Origin: Candidatus Fermentibacterota bacterium
GTDB lineage: Bacteria > Fermentibacterota > Fermentibacteria > Fermentibacterales > JCC-6
Reading direction: 5' to 3'
DNA length: 41,330 nt
Assembly: GCA_029571005.1 (NCBI GenBank)
Contig: JAKPTG010000023.1
Coordinates: 1 to 41,330, forward strand
Position 1 is the first letter of the stretch; the number at the start of each line of letters is the position of its first letter. Both the position numbers and the translations under genes were made by a program. Of the stretch, positions 8,913 to 18,731 are shown in pieces. Under the pieces are notes generated by a model. It made no database searches and was not told the origin of the DNA. It saw only the letters and a list, made by a program, of their open reading frames with translations.

Positions 8913-10652
8913 TCAAGGCGGTCCGCCGCCGGGGCCTTTTCGCATCCGATTCCCGCCGGGGGGCGGCGGTGCCTGGAGGGGGCCGGCCCCGTCTCCGGGG
9001 AGCCGGATTATCCGGTCAACCCCCTCCAGCGTGGACTCCCTGTGGGCGATGATGATGCAGGTTCTGTCCCGAAGCAGGTTCCGCAGCGCCTCCTTCACGT
9101 ATTCCTCGCTCTCCCGGTCCAGGGCGCTGGTAGCCTCGTCCAGAATCACCAGCTTCGGGTTCCGCAGGAATACCCGGGCCAGGGCGATTCTCTGCCTCTG
9201 TCCCCCGGACAGGAGCGCTCCCCGCTCGCCGGTCCGGGCCTGGTAACCACCGTGGAGCCCGGTGATGAAGTGATGGGCGTAGGCCGCCCGGGCGGCGGCC
9301 TCCACCTCCTTCTTGGAGGCTCCGGGCCTTCCCAGCAGGATGTTGTCCATGATGGTGCCCCCGAAGAGAAAAGGCTCCTGCAGCACCACTCCCATGTTTC
9401 CCCTGAGGGACGACAGGGTGTAGTCTCCAAGGGGTCTCCCGTCCAGGAGTATCTCTCCCCGGTCCGGATCGTGGAAACGGAGGAGGAGAGAGACCATGGT
9501 TGTCTTTCCGGAGCCGCTCTCCCCGGCCACCGCCACCGTCTCTCCGGGCTCCACCCGGAAACTCAGCCCCCTCAGCACGGGGTTGCCCCCGGGGTAGGCG
9601 AAATACACGTCCCGGAACTCCACGAGCCCGGAAGGGTTCTTCAGCTTCACCGTTTTCGGGGATTCACGGATTGTCTCCGGGGTGTCCAGGATGGCCAGCA
9701 CCCTCTCGCCGGCCCCCACCGCCTGCAGCACCTGGCCCGCGGCTCCGGCGAAGGAGCCCACCGGGCCGAAGAGCATGCCGAAGTAGCCCGAAAAGGCGAT
9801 GAGCACGCCAAGCTGCATCCGGCCGTGGATCACCTCCAGCCCCCCCAGGTAGAGCACCAGGATCATGCCGGCAGTGGCCGCCAGACTCCCGGCGTTGAAG
9901 ATGAAGCCCTTCAGGGTCAGCCGGAGCCGGGAGGAGAGGAGAGTGGTCATCGCCCCCCTGAACCCCTCCGCCTGGGATGCATCCAGTCCGTAGGCCGCCG
10001 AAGTTCTGAGCCCCGCCAGTTGCTCCTGGAGCAGGGCGTTGAAGTCGGCCCGTCTCTCCTGCACGTCCCTGGAGGCCCTCTTGATGATTCCTCCCGTCAG
10101 CGCCAGCAGCACGGCGAACACCGGAATAGAGGGCAGGGCGATGAGGGTGAGCCGGGGGTTGATCCTCAGCATCACAGCCAGCACCACCGCAAATCTCACC
10201 GCCTCGGTGAGGAGAGTGACGAAGATGGAGGAGTAAAGCCCCTGCATCACCGGCACATCGCTGGTGAAGCACGACATGATGTCGCCGGTCTTCCTCCGCT
10301 CCGCGAAGGCCACGGAGAGCATCTGTATCTTCCGGTGCAGCGCCGCCCGAAGGTCGTTGGCCGCCCTGTTGCTCATCCAGGTGAACAGATAGGTTCCGGC
10401 CATGCCCGCTCCGGTCTGCAGCAGCACGGCGCCGGTGAAGAACAGCATCACCGTCTTCAGCAGGGGGACGTTGCCCTCCAGGAGTACCTTGTCTATGAGG
10501 ATGTGGTTCACCCAGGGCTGGGCCAATCCCGCTCCGGCGCTTATCACGGTGATGAAAAGCCCCAGGAACTGCCAGCGAATGTAGGGGCGCAGGTACCCAA
10601 GGGTTCTGCCGAGAACCTTTTTCCCCGCCAGAATCGCCTTCAGTCCTTCCAT
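8913..10652 (-). CDS. ABC transporter, fused permease/ATPase (exporter type)
   Basis: Six-TM domain then [41 protein letters not shown]. Confidence 0.95.
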   Translation of the reverse strand: MEGLKAILAGKKVLGRTLGYLRPYIRWQFLGLFITVISAGAGLAQPWVNHILIDKVLLEGNVPLLKTVMLFFTGAVLLQTGAGMAGTYLFTWMSNRAANDLRAALHRKIQMLSVAFAERRKTGDIMSCFTSDVPVMQGLYSSIFVTLLTEAVRFAVVLAVMLRINPRLTLIALPSIPVFAVLLALTGGIIKRASRDVQERRADFNALLQEQLAGLRTSAAYGLDASQAEGFRGAMTTLLSSRLRLTLKGFIFNAGSLAATAGMILVLYLGGLEVIHGRMQLGVLIAFSGYFGMLFGPVGSFAGAAGQVLQAVGAGERVLAILDTPETIRESPKTVKLKNPSGLVEFRDVYFAYPGGNPVLRGLSFRVEPGETVAVAGESGSGKTTMVSLLLRFHDPDRGEILLDGRPLGDYTLSSLRGNMGVVLQEPFLFGGTIMDNILLGRPGASKKEVEAAARAAYAHHFITGLHGGYQARTGERGALLSGGQRQRIALARVFLRNPKLVILDEATSALDRESEEYVKEALRNLLRDRTCIIIAHRESTLEGVDRIIRLPGDGAGPLQAPPPPGGNRMRKGPGGGPP

Positions 10653-10789
10653 GGCCCGATTATGCTAACCCCGGGAAGGTTCGCCACCTCCCGGCGCCGA
10701 CCGGGCGCCGCAGCATTCCAGGGAGGGTGGGGTGGCAGGGACGGAGGCATTCGGCGGGAGGGGCCGCCCGTGAAGGGTAAACCGGGCGG

Positions 10790-11368
10790 TCAGCCCCGGG
10801 CGGGCGTCTGCCCTCGGAAGACCCCCGACTTTCGTATCAGCCCGATCCCGAATACCAGTAGCAGCACCAGAAGAAGGACCGCCAGCACCGGTACCAGCAC
10901 CGAGAGCACCGCCATCACCGCGGAAAAAACGCTTTCCACCGCCGACAGGACCGGATTGGCGGCGCCCCCCGTGGTGAGGGTGGAGCCTCCGTGAAGAACG
11001 TTGCTGGCGGCGCTGGCCGCCAGGGAGGCGCCGCCCCCGGCTATGGCCGCCAGGGTCCAGGTGAGGAAGGGGCTGGCGTCAAGGATCACCGCCGCGGTTA
11101 TCACGGTGCCCGCCGCCACCGTCACCGGGACCGTAACCGCATCCAGGGCATTGTCCACCGCCGGGATCAGGTAGGCCAGCAGCTCCACCACCGTCGCGAC
11201 GGAGAAGGCGATGAGCGCCGGGGTGCTCGCTATCCAGGCGAAGGCCGGGGCCAGACGGAGCATGTCCAGTTGTCCGGTGATGCTCATCACCAGGAGAGGG
11301 ACGAAAATCCTGAACCCGCAGGTGGCGCTGAGCCCAATGCCTATCAGGACACTCACTGCCGTTTCCAT
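10790..11368 (-). CDS. DUF4126 domain-containing membrane protein
   Basis: GIGLSATCGFRIFVPLLVMSI...AFSVATVVELLAYLIPAVDNALD...VAGTVITAAV pattern. Confidence 0.82.
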   Translation of the reverse strand: METAVSVLIGIGLSATCGFRIFVPLLVMSITGQLDMLRLAPAFAWIASTPALIAFSVATVVELLAYLIPAVDNALDAVTVPVTVAAGTVITAAVILDASPFLTWTLAAIAGGGASLAASAASNVLHGGSTLTTGGAANPVLSAVESVFSAVMAVLSVLVPVLAVLLLVLLLVFGIGLIRKSGVFRGQTPARG

Positions 11369-11378
11369 GAACGCCTCC

Positions 11379-12896
11379 TCACCGGCGCAGCATTACCGCG
11401 GAGCACCATATTCTACCATCGAACCATGCTTCATCGCACCCCTCCCGGGCCGTCCCCTCGAAGACCACCGCCTCCACTCCGAGGCTTTCCGCCAGGGCCG
11501 TCGCTTCCGGGGAGGGCCAGGTGTTCAGCACCTCCGCGGCCTCGACGTAGCCCCGGGGGAGGCTCGTGCTGTACCCGTTCACCGCCGGTGTGAAGTGCAG
11601 GGTGGAACCGTAGAGCCTCAGCGTTTCCTGTTCGGGTCTCGTCAGGTCGGGAATCATCGGAAGGTACAGCACCCTGGAGGGCTTTTTCTCCCGGAGCCAG
11701 GCGTGGCAGTCGGCTACCCCTGCCGGCAGAACCGGGATGCCGGGACGGAGGGTTTCGAGGACGATGAGGGCGATCCCCGCCCATGTAAGGAGGGGCTTCT
11801 CGCCGATGATTCTCGAGGCCAGCACCACCAGGGGCAGCGCGGCAAGAACCCCGGCCCTCGCGGGAAGCCGCAGGGATGCGGCCCCGGGAAGCAGGCCGAT
11901 GAGGCGGAAGGGGCCCGGCGCCAGCTCCCTGCCCCAGACCGTCACCGTGGGCCCCAGGCTCAGGGCGGCGAAGAAAACCCCCAGGGCGATGAGGAGCCCG
12001 TCACCGGGCCTCCTGCGACGGCGAAGGCACGAGAAAGCCCCGAGCACCACCGCCAGGCCGGGCCACAGGGCCGCCTCGGGGTGGGCGAAGGAGCTTCGCA
12101 GCCATCCCGTGAGGAGGCTGTCGCCCCAGGGGCTGAAAAAGGCCGACACATCCGTGCTTGCGATGGAATCCATGCTCCACCGGGCGGCGTTGCCCATCTG
12201 GGGTATCAGGAAGGGAACCAGGAGCAGGTTACCCGGAACGGCATGGAGAATGAGGCGCCGGAGCCTTCCGAAATCCCGCGCCGCCAAAAGCCGGAGGGCG
12301 ATCACCATGATCGCGAGGTTCAGGAAGTACCACATGTAGAGCGACGCCAGTCCCTGGAGAAATATGAGCGGGGCCAGGAGCCATCCGGAGCTTCTTCCCT
12401 CGGCGGTTCTCAGGGCGAACATGATTCCGGCGGCGGAGAGGCCCGCGCTGAAGAGCTGCAGGTGCCAGAGGTGGCTTTGGAAGTAGGGAAGGGCCATGAA
12501 GGCCAGGGCTCCGAAGGCGCCCCCCCGGAACGACGCTCCCCGGTCGCGGGCCAGCATCCCCGCCGCGAACCCCGACAGGGCCAGGCTCAGCCAGAGCAGC
12601 AGGTTGTGAATCCTTACGGGATCCCCGGTGAAGAGCCGGAGGGGGATTGATGCCAGCCACTGGGTCAGCATCGGATCGTTTCTTCCCCCGGCGTCGGGGA
12701 AGCCGGCGAACATGGGGGGGGCCGAGGGATTCTGCCCGTGGGTCACGGCGTGGTGGTTCCAGGCCACCAGCCACGAGTTGAACAGGGTGTCCGCATGATC
12801 GTGAGGGTGGGGGGAAAAGGGAAGCGGCCGCAGTATCAGAGCGGCCGCCCCAAGGCAAAGGATCAGAAGGGGAGTGCTCCCCTTCCGAAGAGTCAT
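11379..12896 (-). CDS. Polytopic membrane protein, GT-C/YfhO-like
   Basis: About ten hydrophobic segments; early DTLFNSWLVAWNHHAVTHG loop resembling GT-C glycosyltransferase-like membrane proteins. Confidence 0.6.
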   Translation of the reverse strand: MTLRKGSTPLLILCLGAAALILRPLPFSPHPHDHADTLFNSWLVAWNHHAVTHGQNPSAPPMFAGFPDAGGRNDPMLTQWLASIPLRLFTGDPVRIHNLLLWLSLALSGFAAGMLARDRGASFRGGAFGALAFMALPYFQSHLWHLQLFSAGLSAAGIMFALRTAEGRSSGWLLAPLIFLQGLASLYMWYFLNLAIMVIALRLLAARDFGRLRRLILHAVPGNLLLVPFLIPQMGNAARWSMDSIASTDVSAFFSPWGDSLLTGWLRSSFAHPEAALWPGLAVVLGAFSCLRRRRRPGDGLLIALGVFFAALSLGPTVTVWGRELAPGPFRLIGLLPGAASLRLPARAGVLAALPLVVLASRIIGEKPLLTWAGIALIVLETLRPGIPVLPAGVADCHAWLREKKPSRVLYLPMIPDLTRPEQETLRLYGSTLHFTPAVNGYSTSLPRGYVEAAEVLNTWPSPEATALAESLGVEAVVFEGTAREGCDEAWFDGRIWCSAVMLRR

Positions 12897-12897
12897 G

Positions 12898-14331
12898 TCA
12901 GTAGGCCCGGGCCAGAACGGCTGTGGTGGATGTGGCCCTGCCGGTGATGAAGCACTTCCCCCGGCCGCCGGGTTGTTTCAGGGGGATGCACCGGACCGTG
13001 GCGCTGGTCTGCTCCTGAATCCGGGCCTCGTCGTCGGAGGAGCCGTCCCACCAGACCCGGTAGAATCCGGGCCTCTCCGGCAACCGCTCCATGAAATCGT
13101 CGAAGGAATCGGCTTCGTAGGTTCTGGCTTCCTGGAACTCCCTGGCGTCCCGGAGCATTCTTTCCTGGATGCTCTCCAGGAGTGCCTTCGTTTCGTCCAC
13201 CGCCCCGGAGAGGGGTATCCGGGTCTTGCTTCCGTCAATCCTCAGGGCCGCGGTGACCTGCCCCGCCTCCAGGTCTCTGGGGCCCAGCTCCAGCCTCACC
13301 GGCACCCCCCGCACTTCCCAGTGGTTGAACTTGAAACCGGGGCTCATGTTCTCCCGGTCATCCAGCCGGACCCTCACCCCCCGGGCCTTGAGGTCCTCCG
13401 CGAGGGCCTGTGCGGCCTCCATCACCTCCGGGGCCCTGGGGTCCTGCATTCCCACCGGGACGACCACCGCCTGCACCGGGGCTATCTTAGGCGGGAGCCT
13501 GAGCCCGTTTTCGTCGCCGTGGGCCATGATAACGGCTCCGACCAGTCTGGTGCTGACCCCCCAGCTGCTCTGGTGGACGTACTGTCTCTGGTTGTTGCGG
13601 TCCAGGAAGGTCGTGTCGAACACCTTGGCGAAGTTGGTTCCCAGGTAATGGCTGGTTCCCCCTTGCAGCGCCCATCCGTTGCCCATCATGGCTTCGATGG
13701 TGTAGGTGTCCACCGCCCCGGCGAACCTCTCCCGGTCGGTCTTCCGGCCGGGGATCACCGGGATCGCCGCGGTCCGGTGCATGAAGTCGGTGTAAACCCC
13801 CAGCATCCGCATTGTCTCCTCCCGGGCCTCCTCCTCGGTGGCGTGGGCGGTATGCCCCTCCTGCCAGAGGAACTCGGTGGTCCTGAGGAACGCCCTGGGA
13901 CGCAGCTCCCAGCGGACCACGTTCGCCCACTGGTTCAGGAGCATCGGAAGGTCTCTGTAGCTTCCTATCCACTTGCTGAACATGTGGTTGATTATGGTTT
14001 CGCTGGTGGGACGCACCACCAGCGGCTCCTCCAGCTGCCTGCCGCCGGCGTGGGTGACCACCGCCAGCTCCGGGGAGAAACCCTCCACGTGCTGGGCTTC
14101 CCTGTGGATGAAGCTCTGGGGAATGAACACCGGGAAGTAGGCGTTCGTGTGACCGGTTTCCTTGAACCTTGCGTCAAGGTCGTCCTTCATCAGCTCCCAG
14201 ATTGCGAAGCCGTACGGACGGATCACCATGCAGCCCCTGACCGGGGCGGAGTCCGCCAGCTCCGCCTCCCGGATCACGTCCTGGTACCACCTGGCGTAGT
14301 CTTTCCCGGGGTCGGTGATGTTCTTTGCCAT
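12898..14331 (-). CDS. proS: Proline--tRNA ligase, archaeal/eukaryal-type (ProS type 3)
   Basis: MAKNITDPGKDYARWYQDVIREAELADSAPVRGCMVIRPYGFAIWE...VRPTSETIINHMFSKWI...RTTEFLWQEGHTAHAT; C-terminal Tyr end. Confidence 0.95.
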   Translation of the reverse strand: MAKNITDPGKDYARWYQDVIREAELADSAPVRGCMVIRPYGFAIWELMKDDLDARFKETGHTNAYFPVFIPQSFIHREAQHVEGFSPELAVVTHAGGRQLEEPLVVRPTSETIINHMFSKWIGSYRDLPMLLNQWANVVRWELRPRAFLRTTEFLWQEGHTAHATEEEAREETMRMLGVYTDFMHRTAAIPVIPGRKTDRERFAGAVDTYTIEAMMGNGWALQGGTSHYLGTNFAKVFDTTFLDRNNQRQYVHQSSWGVSTRLVGAVIMAHGDENGLRLPPKIAPVQAVVVPVGMQDPRAPEVMEAAQALAEDLKARGVRVRLDDRENMSPGFKFNHWEVRGVPVRLELGPRDLEAGQVTAALRIDGSKTRIPLSGAVDETKALLESIQERMLRDAREFQEARTYEADSFDDFMERLPERPGFYRVWWDGSSDDEARIQEQTSATVRCIPLKQPGGRGKCFITGRATSTTAVLARAY

Positions 14332-14564
14332 AGGTTTCCTCACGGGTTTTCGGGGGGGTTTGACCCCGCACCGGTTCGGGGGTAATATATGCTCATGGGG
14401 GCCATTGTCTGAGAGTGCGATTAGGTTACCGATGAAGGCCTCGCCCCGCCGCATCGCTGGCGCCCCGACGGGCAGCCTGGCAGAGCGGCCGGCCGTGTAA
14501 GCCCTTTAACCCTGACTCTCTGAATCATTCTTCAGCTCTGGCCCCCTCCCGCCGCATCGGAGGG

Positions 14565-15455
14565 GTGATGACGCGCCGCGTGGCTTCCGGGTCTCCATCG
14601 GACCGGCTTGATGTTCTCTGGCTTGTGGTTACGGGCGTTTACGCCCTGCTGATGTCCGTTATCCCGTTCTTACGCCTGGTTCCGAGGTTTCCTGTGATGC
14701 TGCCCATCTGGGTGGTGTTCGCCCTGCTCTACCGGTGGAAGAAACTGCCCGGGTGGGCGCCCATTCCCGTAAGCTTCGCATACCTCGGTTTCTGCTACTG
14801 GGGGCTCCGGTTCGTGGTGACCACCTGGAGCGGCCCCTTCAACGGCCTCAATCTGGCGGCCTTCGAGGAGCGCCTCTTCGGCGTCCTGCCCACGGTGTGG
14901 CTGCAGGAGCGGCTGGGTTGCCGGGGGGAGACCCGATGGTTCGACTACGTCTTCGCGGTGCTCCACTCCACCTTCTTTCTCATCCCCCTGATCACCCCCT
15001 TCCTGGTGTGGAGGCATTCCGGCGGCACCGCCATGCGCCGGGCCGTGACCGCCTTCGCGGTGCTCACCTCCGCCGGCTACCTGACCTACGTGCTGTGGCC
15101 CCTCACGCCGCCCTGGATGCAGTCGCTGGAGGGGGGCGTTCCGCCCCTGGACCGGTGCATGTTCCGGGCCCTTCGGGAGATCACGCCGGAGTTCCTGGTG
15201 GGCAACTTCTCCAAGAGTCCCAGGGCCGCCATGCCCTCGCTGCATGCGGCGGTCCCCCTGCTGATGACACTGGTTCTGGCCCGGGAGCTGGGGTTGCGCC
15301 GGAGCTGGTGGACCCTGCCGGTGCTGGCGGGGATAAGCTTCGAGATCCTCTACGGCGGGGAACACTACGCAATAGATGTGCTGGTGGGTTACCTCTTCGC
15401 CGTAGGGGCCTTCTGCTCGGTATTCCTTCCGCGCAGGTTTCAAAGCCGGAGCTGA
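14565..15455 (+). CDS. PAP2 superfamily membrane phosphatase (inositolphosphotransferase/Aur1-like)
   Basis: AMPSLHAAVPLLMTLVLA...GGEHYAIDVLVGYLFAVGAF PAP2 motifs; several TM segments. Confidence 0.82.
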   Translation: MMTRRVASGSPSDRLDVLWLVVTGVYALLMSVIPFLRLVPRFPVMLPIWVVFALLYRWKKLPGWAPIPVSFAYLGFCYWGLRFVVTTWSGPFNGLNLAAFEERLFGVLPTVWLQERLGCRGETRWFDYVFAVLHSTFFLIPLITPFLVWRHSGGTAMRRAVTAFAVLTSAGYLTYVLWPLTPPWMQSLEGGVPPLDRCMFRALREITPEFLVGNFSKSPRAAMPSLHAAVPLLMTLVLARELGLRRSWWTLPVLAGISFEILYGGEHYAIDVLVGYLFAVGAFCSVFLPRRFQSRS

Positions 15456-15496
15456 ACCGTTATCTTTCCGGCGGCCTTACAGAGAAGGGGGTATCC

Positions 15497-16312
15497 ATGC
15501 CCGGCGTAACCGTCAGAAGTCTGGCGGCCATGAAGGCCAGGGGAGAAAAAATCATCGCCCTCACGGCCTACGATTTTTACACCGCCCGGATTGAAGCCCT
15601 GGCGGGGGTCCACCTTATCCTGGTCGGGGATTCCATGCAGATGGCGGTGCTGGGGGAGGAGACCACCCTGGGCGCCTCCCTGGAAGTGCTGCTGGCCGTG
15701 GCCCGTTCGGTGAAGCGCGGCGCTCCCGATACCCTGGTGCTGGGTGACATGCCCTTCGGAAGCTACCAGGAATCGTGTACACTGGCGGTTCGCAATGCGG
15801 CGAGGTTCCTTTCCGAAGCCGGGGTGGACGGCGTGAAGCTCGAGGGGGGCAATCCCAGGATGGCCCGGCGGGTGAAGGCCGTGGTGGATTCCGGAATACC
15901 GGTCATGGGCCATGCGGGCCTGCTGCCCCAGTTCGTCCGGATGGACGGCGGATACCGGGTGGTGAGGCGTGAGGGCAGGGATGAACTTCTCAGGCAGTGC
16001 GACGCCCTGGTGGAAGCCGGGGTTTTCAGCCTGGTTCTGGAGGGGGTGGAGGAGGAACTGGCCCGGGAGGTGGTCGAAAGGGTTCCGGTGCCGGTCATAG
16101 GCATCGGCGCCGGGCGATGGGTGGACGGGCAGATACTGGTGGTGAGCGATGTCCTTGGCCTGGACCCGGGCTTTAACCCGAAATTCGTCCGGAAGTACGC
16201 CGACCTGCACGGGACCATCCTGACCGCGCTGCGCCGGTACGTGGAGGAGGTGGCGTCCGGGGCTTTCCCCGGCCCCGAGAACGCTTTCAAGGGGCCGGAG
16301 GGCGGTTCATGA
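15497..16312 (+). CDS. panB: 3-methyl-2-oxobutanoate hydroxymethyltransferase
   Basis: MPGVTVRSLAAMKARGEKIIALTAYDFYTA...ILVGDSMQMAVLG...VKLEGG...PVIGIGAG. RBS ggggg upstream. Confidence 0.95.
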   Translation: MPGVTVRSLAAMKARGEKIIALTAYDFYTARIEALAGVHLILVGDSMQMAVLGEETTLGASLEVLLAVARSVKRGAPDTLVLGDMPFGSYQESCTLAVRNAARFLSEAGVDGVKLEGGNPRMARRVKAVVDSGIPVMGHAGLLPQFVRMDGGYRVVRREGRDELLRQCDALVEAGVFSLVLEGVEEELAREVVERVPVPVIGIGAGRWVDGQILVVSDVLGLDPGFNPKFVRKYADLHGTILTALRRYVEEVASGAFPGPENAFKGPEGGS

Positions 16313-17523
16313 GAATCCTCGTGGTGGGGGGCGGAGGCCGGGAACACGCCCTGGCCTGGGCCCTTCACAGGGACGGCCCCCACAGCCTGGCGGTCTGTCC
16401 CGGCAACCCGGGAACCGCGGACATCGCCGTGAACGTGCCGGGGGATCCTTTTCAGGCGGCCCTGGATACCGGGAGCGACCTGGTGGTGGTCGGCCCCGAG
16501 GCTCCCCTGGCGGCGGGGCTGGGTGACCGGCTGCGGGCTGCGGGGATTCCCTGCTTCGGGCCCGGGGCGGACTGCGCCAGGCTGGAGAGCAGCAAATGGT
16601 TCGCCAAGGAGATCATGACCGCCGCCGGAGTTCCCACCGCCCGGGGAGAACTGTTCCGGGACAGGGAAAGCGCGATGGATTTCATGGCGGGGGCCCCCGC
16701 CGAATGGGTCGTGAAGGCCGACGGTCTGGCCGGCGGCAAGGGTGTGGTGCTTCCGGCCTCGATGGAGGAGGCCCGCCGGGCCGTGGATTCCCTGCTGGCC
16801 GGTGCTTCGGGCGCAGTGGTGGTGGAGGAGAGGCTGACGGGCCCCGAGGTGAGCGTAATGGCGGTGTGCAGCGGCGACCGGGCGGTCATCCTGCCCCCCA
16901 GCCGTGACCACAAGAGGATAGGGGAAGGCAACACCGGGCCCAACACCGGGGGCATGGGAGCGGTGTGCCCGCCGCCGGGGACCGGGCGGGACTTCTCCCG
17001 GGAGGCCCTCGATACGGTCTTTCTTCCGGTGTTGCGGGAGTTGAAGAGCCGGGGGATGGATTACAGGGGGGCGCTGTACGCCGGAATGATGCTGACCCCG
17101 GACGGCCCCAGGGTTCTGGAGTTCAACGTCCGCTTCGGTGACCCGGAGGCCCAGGCGGTGCTTCCGGTTATCAGGGGCGGCCTGGCGGACCTTTTCATGT
17201 CGGCGGCCCTGGGCGGGGGGCTTTCGGAACCGGAGGCCGAGCCCGGGGCGTCCGCGGTGGTGATCCTGGCCTCCCGCGGTTATCCGGGCCCCTGCGGGAC
17301 GGGCATGCCCATCACGGGGCTGGACCGGGTTCGGGACGTGTTGCTCTTCCACGCCGGGACCTCCATCAGGGACGGGGTTCTTGTGACCTCCGGCGGCAGG
17401 GTCATGGGAATCACCGCCCTGGGGGAGAACCTGGACCGGGCGCTGGAACTTTGCTACAGGGCCGCGGAAACCGTACATTTCGATGGGATGACATACAGGA
17501 GAGACATAGGGAGATCGCTATGA
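16309..17523 (+). CDS. purD: Phosphoribosylamine--glycine ligase
   Basis: MRILVVGGGGREHALAWAL...GPEAPLAAGLGD...VKADGLAGGKGVVL...NTGGMGAVCPPP. ATGA overlap with panB. Confidence 0.97.
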   Translation: MRILVVGGGGREHALAWALHRDGPHSLAVCPGNPGTADIAVNVPGDPFQAALDTGSDLVVVGPEAPLAAGLGDRLRAAGIPCFGPGADCARLESSKWFAKEIMTAAGVPTARGELFRDRESAMDFMAGAPAEWVVKADGLAGGKGVVLPASMEEARRAVDSLLAGASGAVVVEERLTGPEVSVMAVCSGDRAVILPPSRDHKRIGEGNTGPNTGGMGAVCPPPGTGRDFSREALDTVFLPVLRELKSRGMDYRGALYAGMMLTPDGPRVLEFNVRFGDPEAQAVLPVIRGGLADLFMSAALGGGLSEPEAEPGASAVVILASRGYPGPCGTGMPITGLDRVRDVLLFHAGTSIRDGVLVTSGGRVMGITALGENLDRALELCYRAAETVHFDGMTYRRDIGRSL

Positions 17524-17966
17524 ACACCCTTGTCGGGATACTCATGGGCAGCGAGAGTGACCGGGAGACCATGGAGAAGACCTGTGCGGTCCTGGATCGG
17601 TACGGCATTCCGTGGGAACTGAATGTGATGAGCGCCCACAGGAACCCCGTGGAGGTGGCGGACTACTCGAGGTCCGCCGCGGAGAGGGGGCTCAAGGTCA
17701 TAATCGCCGCCGCCGGGCTGGCCGCCCACCTCGCCGGGGCGGTGGCGGCGGGCACGGAACTGCCGGTCATAGGGGTACCCGTTCAGGGCGGTCCGCTCAA
17801 CGGGTTCGACGCCCTTCTCAGTACGGTAATGATGCCCAGGGGGGTGCCGGTGGCCACCGTGGCCATCGGATCCCACGGGGCTGCCAACGCCGGGCATCTT
17901 GCGGCGAGGATAATTGCCCTCTTCGATGAGGGCGTTGCCGGGAGGTTGAAAAGCCATGGCAGCTAG
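17520..17966 (+). CDS. purE: 5-(carboxyamino)imidazole ribonucleotide mutase
   Basis: MNTLVGILMGSESDRETMEKTCAVLDRYGIPWELNVMSAHRNP...IIAAAGLAAHLAGAVAA. ATGA overlap with purD; stop is TAG. Confidence 0.96.
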   Translation: MNTLVGILMGSESDRETMEKTCAVLDRYGIPWELNVMSAHRNPVEVADYSRSAAERGLKVIIAAAGLAAHLAGAVAAGTELPVIGVPVQGGPLNGFDALLSTVMMPRGVPVATVAIGSHGAANAGHLAARIIALFDEGVAGRLKSHGS

Positions 17967-18549
17967 AACCGTTACCCTGGACATCGCCAAGCCCGACAGG
18001 GCGGCGGTGGAAATGGCGGTGTCGGTCCTGACCGGAGGCGGTCTGGTGGTTTACCCATCGGACACGGTCTACGGGATCGTGTGCCCTGCGGCCATGCAGC
18101 ACTCGGTGAGACGGGTGAACAGGTTGAAGGGCTATACGGAGGAGAGGCCGTTCATCATGCTGGTGCCCTCCGTGGAGGCGGCGGCCAGCTTCATCACGCC
18201 GGTGCCCGGGGCGGAGGACCTCATGAAAACCCACTGGCCCGGCTCCGTGACCCTGGTCTTCCCCGCTTCGGACCGGGCTCCGGCCTGGGTGTGCGCCGAG
18301 GACGGAACCGTGGCCCTGAGGGTGCCGCCGGACCCCCTTTCCGGGATGCTCCTCGAATCGGTGATGCCCCTGCTGACCACCAGCGCCAACATCCGGGGCA
18401 GGGATGATCCCCTGGCCCTGGAGGAGGTGAGCCTGAAGCTGGCCTCCGGAGTTGATCTGATGCTGAACGCCGGCAAGCTTCCCAAGCGAAAGCCCAGCAC
18501 CATGATCCGCCTCAACGCGGACGGGGTGGAGGAAGTCATCCGTCCCTGA
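17956..18549 (+). CDS. L-threonylcarbamoyladenylate synthase (Sua5/YciO/YrdC family)
   Basis: GGGLVVYPSDTVYGIVCPA...VNRLKGYTEERPFIMLV...TLVFPASDRAP...LLTTSANIRG. Confidence 0.92.
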   Translation: MAARTVTLDIAKPDRAAVEMAVSVLTGGGLVVYPSDTVYGIVCPAAMQHSVRRVNRLKGYTEERPFIMLVPSVEAAASFITPVPGAEDLMKTHWPGSVTLVFPASDRAPAWVCAEDGTVALRVPPDPLSGMLLESVMPLLTTSANIRGRDDPLALEEVSLKLASGVDLMLNAGKLPKRKPSTMIRLNADGVEEVIRP

Positions 18550-18579
18550 CCGGGATCGCTTGTCGTATTACGGAGGTGC

Positions 18580-18615
18580 AGGGCCGGGAGCGTTCCGGAT
18601 TTCGCTCCCGGCCCT
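18580..18615 (+). terminator. GC-rich hairpin after the tsaC-like gene, candidate terminator without U-tract
   Basis: agggccgggagcg-ttccggattt-cgctcccggccct, perfect 13-bp stem; no T run after it. Confidence 0.55.
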
Positions 18616-18660
18616 CATGCAAGGCATTACTCCTGAAATCAGGGCAGGCACCCGGCCTCA

Positions 18661-18702
18661 AGCCCCTTGAAACCCTGAAAAACCGGCTGCCTTCAAGGGG
18701 CT
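18661..18702. repeat. Inverted repeat (hairpin) abutting an IS-end-like sequence
   Basis: agccccttgaa ... ttcaaggggct perfect 11-bp arms, 20-nt loop. Confidence 0.6.
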
Positions 18703-18720
18703 GGTGAGCAATCCGGGTTA
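18701..18720. repeat. Solo IS-end-like sequence (third occurrence)
   Basis: ctggtgagcaatccgggtta resembles the ends of the two 172-bp repeats (ctggtgagagatccgggcta and ctggtgagaaatccgggcta), same orientation. Confidence 0.5.
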
Positions 18721-18731
18721 GCCTTCTCTTA

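Noticed and set aside
8165-11593. Long antisense ORFs (for example 9042..10994 plus, 650 aa) opposite the ABC transporter and MscS genes
   Set aside because: Low-complexity Pro/Gly/Arg/His/Gln-rich translations typical of reverse frames of GC-rich genes; no recognisable domains, while the opposite strand has clear families.
14460-14530. tRNA-like D-arm (gggcagcctggcagagcggccggccgtgtaagccc) upstream of the PAP2 gene
   Set aside because: No convincing T-arm (GTTCGAATC), acceptor pairing or valid anticodon loop; treated as chance or a decayed fragment.
15763-17478. 571-aa minus-strand ORF opposite panB/purD
   Set aside because: Shadow ORF of strongly identified plus-strand housekeeping genes.
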